Assembly (NCBI GenBank): GCA_027475525.1
Contig: JAMWFC010000049.1
Span: forward strand, 2,898,947 to 2,962,946
Length of the DNA: 64,000 nucleotides
Reading direction: 5' to 3'
Origin: Macrolepiota albuminosa
Lineage: Eukaryota > Basidiomycota > Agaricomycetes > Agaricales > Agaricaceae
The notes below the pieces were generated by a model. The model made no database searches. It saw nothing but the letters and a program-made list of their open reading frames with translations, and was not told the DNA's origin. The translations under genes were made by a program, and so were the position numbers. How positions within the stretch are numbered: position 1 is the first letter of the stretch; every line of letters starts with the position of its first letter. Below are positions 59,354 to 64,000 of this stretch, piece by piece.

Positions 59354-61673
59354 ATGGCGGGCAAAGAAAGAAGGACGCGTAGCAAGTTAGGGGCGACGGG
59401 ACCCTCGGAGAACACAATTCAGTTTACCCTTCAACCCTCCTCCACTATGCGTATGACGCGTGAGGCTTCAGTGACCACCAGAATGGAGGAGGGGCGTGTC
59501 TCTCGCAAGCAAGCCCCTGAGCCCCTTGGCACTTTATCGAATACGGTAGCAGTTGAGAGCGGGAACACTATAGAGTCGACAGACGTGAGATCTTCCCAAC
59601 AATCTGCTTTCGAGTCAGTACACGGAGAGGTAGAGCGTGAGTCGGTGAAGAATCGTCCTGCACCTACTCCTCGACAACTCCAAGCCTCCAAAAGATCACG
59701 TTCAGCAGCGGAGGACACCGTTCGAGGTCGTGTAGACCGCAATTTGCCTCTAAGTCCTGCTGTGGTGGATTCTTTTGTGCGCAAGGCTGTTCCTATTTTC
59801 CAATCCCAGCCCGTTCCTGCGTCCATCTTACCAACCACTCCTTTTCAACGAGACCGTATGTCTCCTCTTACTCTGCAATCTGGGGGTACATTGGAGTATG
59901 CCACTCCACCGGCTCAGCGGGGAACTCGCCAGCAGACCCTGACTCCTTCCATTGAAGGCACGCCGCTGGATCTGCGGCCTGCAGATTGGGAGAGACAGGA
60001 GAGCCGCGAGGGTCAGGTCGTGATGTTAACGGAGGCGCAATTGCAAAAATTTTTACGGACCTATGGACATAATGTCTCTCGACATGGTGAGGTCACTTCC
60101 ATTGCGTTACTTACGGGCGTTCTGCCATATGCACCGCTTTCGCCGCATATTATGCGGGCGGTATATGCGCCCCTGGCTTATTATGCCACTGTTTCAGGCT
60201 TGTTGTGTCTGCCGCATGCCTACTGTGCTGCGACTATGGCTTATTATGCCTTGTTCGGCCTGCCGTGCCAAAATTTTTGGCTTATTATGCCTCCCCTTGG
60301 CTTATTGTGCCCCTTTGTACAGGCTTATTGTGCCTCGTTCCGTATACGTATATTGTGCTTCACTTGGAGCAGACTCTCGGCGTTGTGCTATTGTTGACTC
60401 CTCTCCTTATCCGTATTTCCGGGGTTCGATGTGCATTGAAGTCATTTTGTTTCACTGTTGTCTTCGCGTACTTCTCATTTGCGTATATTACATACATTAC
60501 GCTGCGGATATATTATGGTTGCGTACGTGATTGTGCGACTTCTGGTTGTTCAGTCAGATTTAGATTCTTTCCGTCCTCACTCTCATTTAGTTTGTCTTGA
60601 GGCTTATAATCTTTCTGCAGCTTTACAAACGCATTTGCAAGCCATTCAAGACAATGGTTTCAGAGCTGCGCCCCCGAGTCTGTCCCATAGGACGCGTTCT
60701 GCGGGTGCTCAAATGGCGGTGCCGCCTACGTTACCGCCCGCTGCATTTCCTCGGCGGGAAGACACGTCTGCTGTCTTTCCTCGGCTGGAGGACCCTGGCC
60801 GTTGTGGCCCGGGAATTTTCTTGACCAACGACGCAGAGGATCGTCAGACTCGTCCGAATCGCACTATGCACGGACGGCCTCCCGCAAGGGGGCGTCAATT
60901 GTCTGCAGCGGATAAAGTGTTCCCGCACAAGGTGAAAAGAGCATTAGAGGCAGGGATGCTGGAGTACATTCCGCTCGATTTACTGACGGATGACGCCTGT
61001 AGGCGGGCGGCCAGAGAGCCACCGGGCCCCGAGTCAGCATTCGTTATTTCGAATGGGAAGCTTCGCCTGCCTAACGCATCCTTCGATGTTACGAAAGAAA
61101 GCAAGCTTTTGTTCGACGACTGGGTCAGTGCTGGTATGAATTTGGTCGCTGCTATGCGAAAGCATTTATGTGCGCATGGAGACCAAGGCGTGGGTGGCCC
61201 TATAGCCATCGAAATCGCAAATTCTTTCGAGAGTCACTTCAATTATCTGAAAAATTTGCCAGACGCTAGAATCCAATTCGAAGTCGTGTTCGACTACGAT
61301 CGCTGTCTCAGGTCTCTCTTTGTTCTCGAGTCTCATACCTTTCGCATGGACAATTTCCATGTGCACGTGTGGCAGGAATGCCTCAATTCGCAGCATGCGT
61401 CGAGGGTCGCTTATTTGGACAACAGGATTTCTCAGTTGGAGTCCTTTACGTTGCATCGCTTGCGGTTCCCTCGAGCACAAACTTCCAACCTGTCGCAAGG
61501 ACGCTAAATTTCTACACAAGGATGGACGAACCTGGAAAACGCCAAAAGGAGAATCGGTTTGTTATGGATTCAACAGTTTCTCCTCTTGTACCAGGGGAAC
61601 CACATGCACTCATGCGCATGTCTGCTCGCTTTGTGGATCGTCTTCTCACGGAGCGCAGGCATGTTCGGCTTGA
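59354..61673 (+). CDS. DIRS Gag-like protein, spliced, one frameshift
   Basis: The ATG at 59354 opens exon 1 to 60086, basic and Ser/Thr/Pro-rich and ending with the VMLTEAQLQKFLRTYG block. An intron at 60087-60557 (GTGAGG...TTCAGTCAG, 471 bp) keeps phase and is full of GGCTTATTATGCC-type motifs. Exon 2 from 60558 carries SAADKVFPHKVKRALEAG, SKLLFDDWVSAGMNL, SFESHFNYLKNLPDAR and FHVHVWQECLN. After a one-base shift near 61450 come the cysteine clusters CIACGSLEHKLPTC, CYGFNSFSSC and CSLCGSSSHGAQAC, ending at 61673. These fit nucleic-acid-binding zinc knuckles. The shift could be a mutation or a real recoding site. Confidence 0.75.
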
Positions 61674-63330
61674 GAATATTTTTCCTTTGTCCACTCCTCT
61701 GTTTGCGGACAGGTGGGAAACCGCCTTACAGGATGCAGGAGTTTTGGACAAATTCGCTGGGGTGCTGGAAGGCCTCAGCAAGGGTTTTAGCATTGGACTC
61801 AATTCTTATAGCTTGCACAGATCTTTTTCTCCCTTAAATCATTATAATTCGCATGACGCGCACGATTTTATTATATCGAAATATTCTACAGAGATCAAGC
61901 TCGGCCGGGTTTCGCCTGGGTTTCGGCCTGCAGACGCCGAGAAATTATTCGGACCTTTTCGAACTGCGCCTCTCAATGTGATTTCAAGCGCGGGCGGTAA
62001 GCGCCGGGTTACTCTGGACTTGTCATTCCCGCGCTCTGATCCAAATATAACATCAATAAATTCCATGATCGATTCCTCGGCATTTCAGTGTGACTGGGGT
62101 ACATTTGCGGATTGCTGGCTGTTGGTGGCGGATGCGCCTGTCGGCACTGAAGCGGCAGTATTCGACGTGGAGTCTGCCTTCAGGATTATTCCAACTCGGC
62201 CCGAAGACTGGCCGTTGTTAGCGATTTCGATCGACAGATTGGTACATTACGACTTTAGGCTTAATTTTGGAGCGTCTTGCTCCCCTGGCATCTTCGGTTC
62301 CGTAGCAGACACAATAGTCCAAATCTTTCTGTCCCGGGGAGTCAACGCCATGCTCAAATGGGTTGATGATTTCGTCTTTTTCCGTTATCCCGTTTCTCGC
62401 ATCGCTTCTCACTCAGACTCAAACTGCACGCAATATTCTTATTCTTATGACGAATCTCTCATCTGGTCGACAGCAAATCATCTGGGGTGGCCTTGGGCCC
62501 CCGAAAAACATACACCTTTCACCAACGTCTTCAAATATATCGGCTTCGAGTGGTCTCTTCAGAATAAAACGGTCTCATTGCCTCTAAACAAAAAGGAAAA
62601 ATACATAGCGAAACTGAACGAGTGGTCAGAACACGTATCGGTAACTTTGAAAGTCACAGAGTCCTTAATAGGTACCTTGAATCATGTTTGTCTCGTGGTA
62701 CCGACCGGCCATTCGCACCTGCCATCCTTGTACGCATTTCGTGCGGGATTTTCATCCGCGAGCAGTCGATTTGTCAGACATCGGCCGAATGTTTCAGTTT
62801 TGACCGACATCGAGTGGTGGAAATCGACCTTGCAAAGAGAATGGTGCGGCGTTAAAATAATTCGACCCCCCGAACCGCTATGCGTAGAACTGCACGTCGA
62901 CACATCAACTTCTTGGGGCATCGGACTCGTTTTGGATGGTTGTTGGCTTGCTTGGAAGCTTAAAAGTGGCTGGAAATGCGAAGGAAGAGACATAGAATGG
63001 GCGGAAATGGTTGCCGTCGACATGGCTGTTCGCACATTGATCAACAGCGGTTTCAACAACTGTCATATCGTCTTACAATCTGACAACGCCGGTGTCGTTG
63101 GCGTGCTTTCAGCGGGTTACTCAAGGAGTCTCCAGCAGAATCTCATTCTACGACACATCGTAGATTGCTTTCAAGCTCAAAGTATATGGATTACCATCAA
63201 GTGGATCCCTTCAGATTCAAATTTGGCGGATGGGCCATCCAGAGGGCGCTTCCCCACGAGACACAAATTGCTGCCGTTCCCACCGCGGGTTCCGGCATAT
63301 CTCAGTGATTACATCTGTCGCGCTGTTTGA
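61522..63330 (+). CDS. DIRS-type reverse transcriptase-RNase H
   Basis: Open for about 600 codons, with ATG candidates at 61522 and 61564; the start of the frame overlaps the end of gag. RT has GKRRVTLDLS near 61999, AVFDVESAFR (first catalytic Asp) near 62158, and WVDDFVFF in place of YxDD near 62361, a variant typical of DIRS elements. RNase H follows, with LHVDTSTSWGIGL (62893), EWAEMVAVDMA (62998), LQSDNAGVVG (63073) and IPSDSNLADGPSRG (63207), all four acidic positions kept. There is no integrase. It copies element RNA into DNA in the cytoplasm or in particles. It ends at TGA 63328. Confidence 0.92.
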   Translation: MDEPGKRQKENRFVMDSTVSPLVPGEPHALMRMSARFVDRLLTERRHVRLENIFPLSTPLFADRWETALQDAGVLDKFAGVLEGLSKGFSIGLNSYSLHRSFSPLNHYNSHDAHDFIISKYSTEIKLGRVSPGFRPADAEKLFGPFRTAPLNVISSAGGKRRVTLDLSFPRSDPNITSINSMIDSSAFQCDWGTFADCWLLVADAPVGTEAAVFDVESAFRIIPTRPEDWPLLAISIDRLVHYDFRLNFGASCSPGIFGSVADTIVQIFLSRGVNAMLKWVDDFVFFRYPVSRIASHSDSNCTQYSYSYDESLIWSTANHLGWPWAPEKHTPFTNVFKYIGFEWSLQNKTVSLPLNKKEKYIAKLNEWSEHVSVTLKVTESLIGTLNHVCLVVPTGHSHLPSLYAFRAGFSSASSRFVRHRPNVSVLTDIEWWKSTLQREWCGVKIIRPPEPLCVELHVDTSTSWGIGLVLDGCWLAWKLKSGWKCEGRDIEWAEMVAVDMAVRTLINSGFNNCHIVLQSDNAGVVGVLSAGYSRSLQQNLILRHIVDCFQAQSIWITIKWIPSDSNLADGPSRGRFPTRHKLLPFPPRVPAYLSDYICRAV

Positions 63331-63628
63331 CACAACGAACTGCCATCGTAGATGCGCTTACAACGTTATTACAAAGACTTTGTTCCAGGTCTCGCTTTAA
63401 AGGACTTCAGATACTTAGATAGATGCTTACGAGTTTCCAAACGTTTGAGTTCGATTGGTATGTTGTTCTTGTACATTCCTGTACATTATGAAGCGGTGTT
63501 TAGAAAACTCCAACGGCGGGCCTATAGTGTTTAGAAAAACTCCAAATGCGGGCCTATAAGAGGCTGACGACGCTCCTTTCCTTAAAGATCTTACAGATTG
63601 CATAATTACGACACACTCTCGCTGGACG

Positions 63629-64000
63629 ATGCCAAAATCGAAAGGTTTCATATTTGCGAGGTGCAAGGCGAGACAACCTTCGAACGTCGCAAATCGTCCC
63701 GCTCACGTTCTGACTCGTGTTTCATCGTCTGCAGTGTCTCGTGTGCCATCGTCTCTTCCACCTCGCCTACCGTCACCTGTTGTGCAGCCCATTCTGTCTT
63801 CAGTCCCAGATCCTGTTGTCCAAAACGGATCCGATTCGAACGCTGGAAAGGACGAACTGCAGGTCAATTTCGTTATTAATCATGCCTGGTCGTCATCCAC
63901 TCTAAACAGATACGATACCTATGTCAAAGAATTTTTCGCTTTCTGTCGTGCTTGCGGTTTACACCCATTGACCTCACAGTCAGCCTCTGAGGATTTACTT
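63629..64000 (+). CDS. Tyrosine recombinase of DIRS element, N-terminal part
   Basis: The ATG at 63629 opens a frame that stays open to the window end (124 codons). After a Ser/Pro/Val-rich lead comes INHAWSSSTLNRYDTYVKEF and FAFCRACGLHPLT, the typical SAM-like N-terminal (core-binding) domain of DIRS and fungal YR recombinases. The catalytic R-H-x-x-R-Y residues lie beyond the window. It would integrate the circular DNA intermediate without a target duplication. Confidence 0.8.
   Translation, partial: MPKSKGFIFARCKARQPSNVANRPAHVLTRVSSSAVSRVPSSLPPRLPSPVVQPILSSVPDPVVQNGSDSNAGKDELQVNFVINHAWSSSTLNRYDTYVKEFFAFCRACGLHPLTSQSASEDLL

Larger units (their letters stand above)
59354..64000 (+). mobile_element. 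DIRS/Ngaro-like YR retrotransposon, copy D3, runs off the window
   Basis: A gag-like gene with one intron, an overlapping RT-RNase H gene, then a separate tyrosine recombinase gene cut by the window end. There is no DDE integrase or aspartic protease. This order is diagnostic of tyrosine-recombinase retrotransposons. It is the best preserved of the copies here: RT and the visible recombinase are open, and gag has one apparent one-base shift. Confidence 0.9.

Overview
The window looks like a transposon-dense scaffold from a filamentous basidiomycete, probably an agaricomycete. The few host-type genes are split by many 45-120 bp GT-AG introns. The mobile DNA is the usual fungal mixture: Ty3/gypsy chromoviruses with chromodomain integrases, tyrosine-recombinase (DIRS/Ngaro-like) retrotransposons, a Ty1/copia remnant, solo LTRs and a TRIM. 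The species cannot be named from sequence alone. There is a 100-N assembly gap at 31954-32053.

Layout. 1-7.6 kb: GC-rich repeats with a tRNA-like block, a decayed DIRS gag on the minus strand (1650-3800), a solo LTR with a clear target duplication (3846-4365) and one small hypothetical ORF. 7.6-20.8 kb is the host island. It holds a decayed ENA-type P-type Na+/K+ ATPase (8044-11996), a broken FAD monooxygenase (12475-14343, minus), an inverted 1,130-bp copy of the ATPase 5' end (14454-15583), and a long, apparently intact coiled-coil gene with a C-terminal nuclear localisation signal and repeated 28-nt micro-exons (15668-20783). 20.8-26.4 kb is AT-rich, with a TRIM whose LTRs carry a tRNA-like block, palindromic duplications, and a short spliced gene of unknown function (minus, 23846-24595).

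26.4-32 kb is the well preserved 5' part of a Ty3 element (family A: LTR, gag-protease, then pol in the same frame behind one UGA). After the gap come an alternating two-unit satellite and a tyrosine recombinase end. 34.3-44.3 kb is a three-level nest. A DIRS copy is split by an 8,048-bp minus-strand chromovirus (family B, target duplication CTTCT), and that element is itself interrupted by a decayed plus-strand family A copy. 46.0-48.4 kb holds a Cys6-cluster gene, 48.8-50.2 kb a minus-strand integrase remnant, and 50.2-52.7 kb two family B LTR-gag units. 52.7-57.6 kb is the 3' half of a family A element: integrase, chromodomain, an unusual long third ORF, then the LTR. 57.6-59.0 kb is a copia gag-protease remnant. 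59.3-64 kb is the best DIRS-like element: spliced gag, RT-RNase H, and a tyrosine recombinase running off the end.

The most interesting signals are: a gag-pol junction closed by an in-frame UGA followed by CUN in two diverged family A copies, suggesting programmed stop readthrough; a roughly 1,000-codon third ORF between chromodomain and 3' LTR; tandemly multiplied 28-nt micro-exons in the coiled-coil gene; the mirror-image ATPase duplication; the anticodon-less tRNA-like block inside the TRIM LTRs; and a motif-bearing intron in the gag of three DIRS copies.
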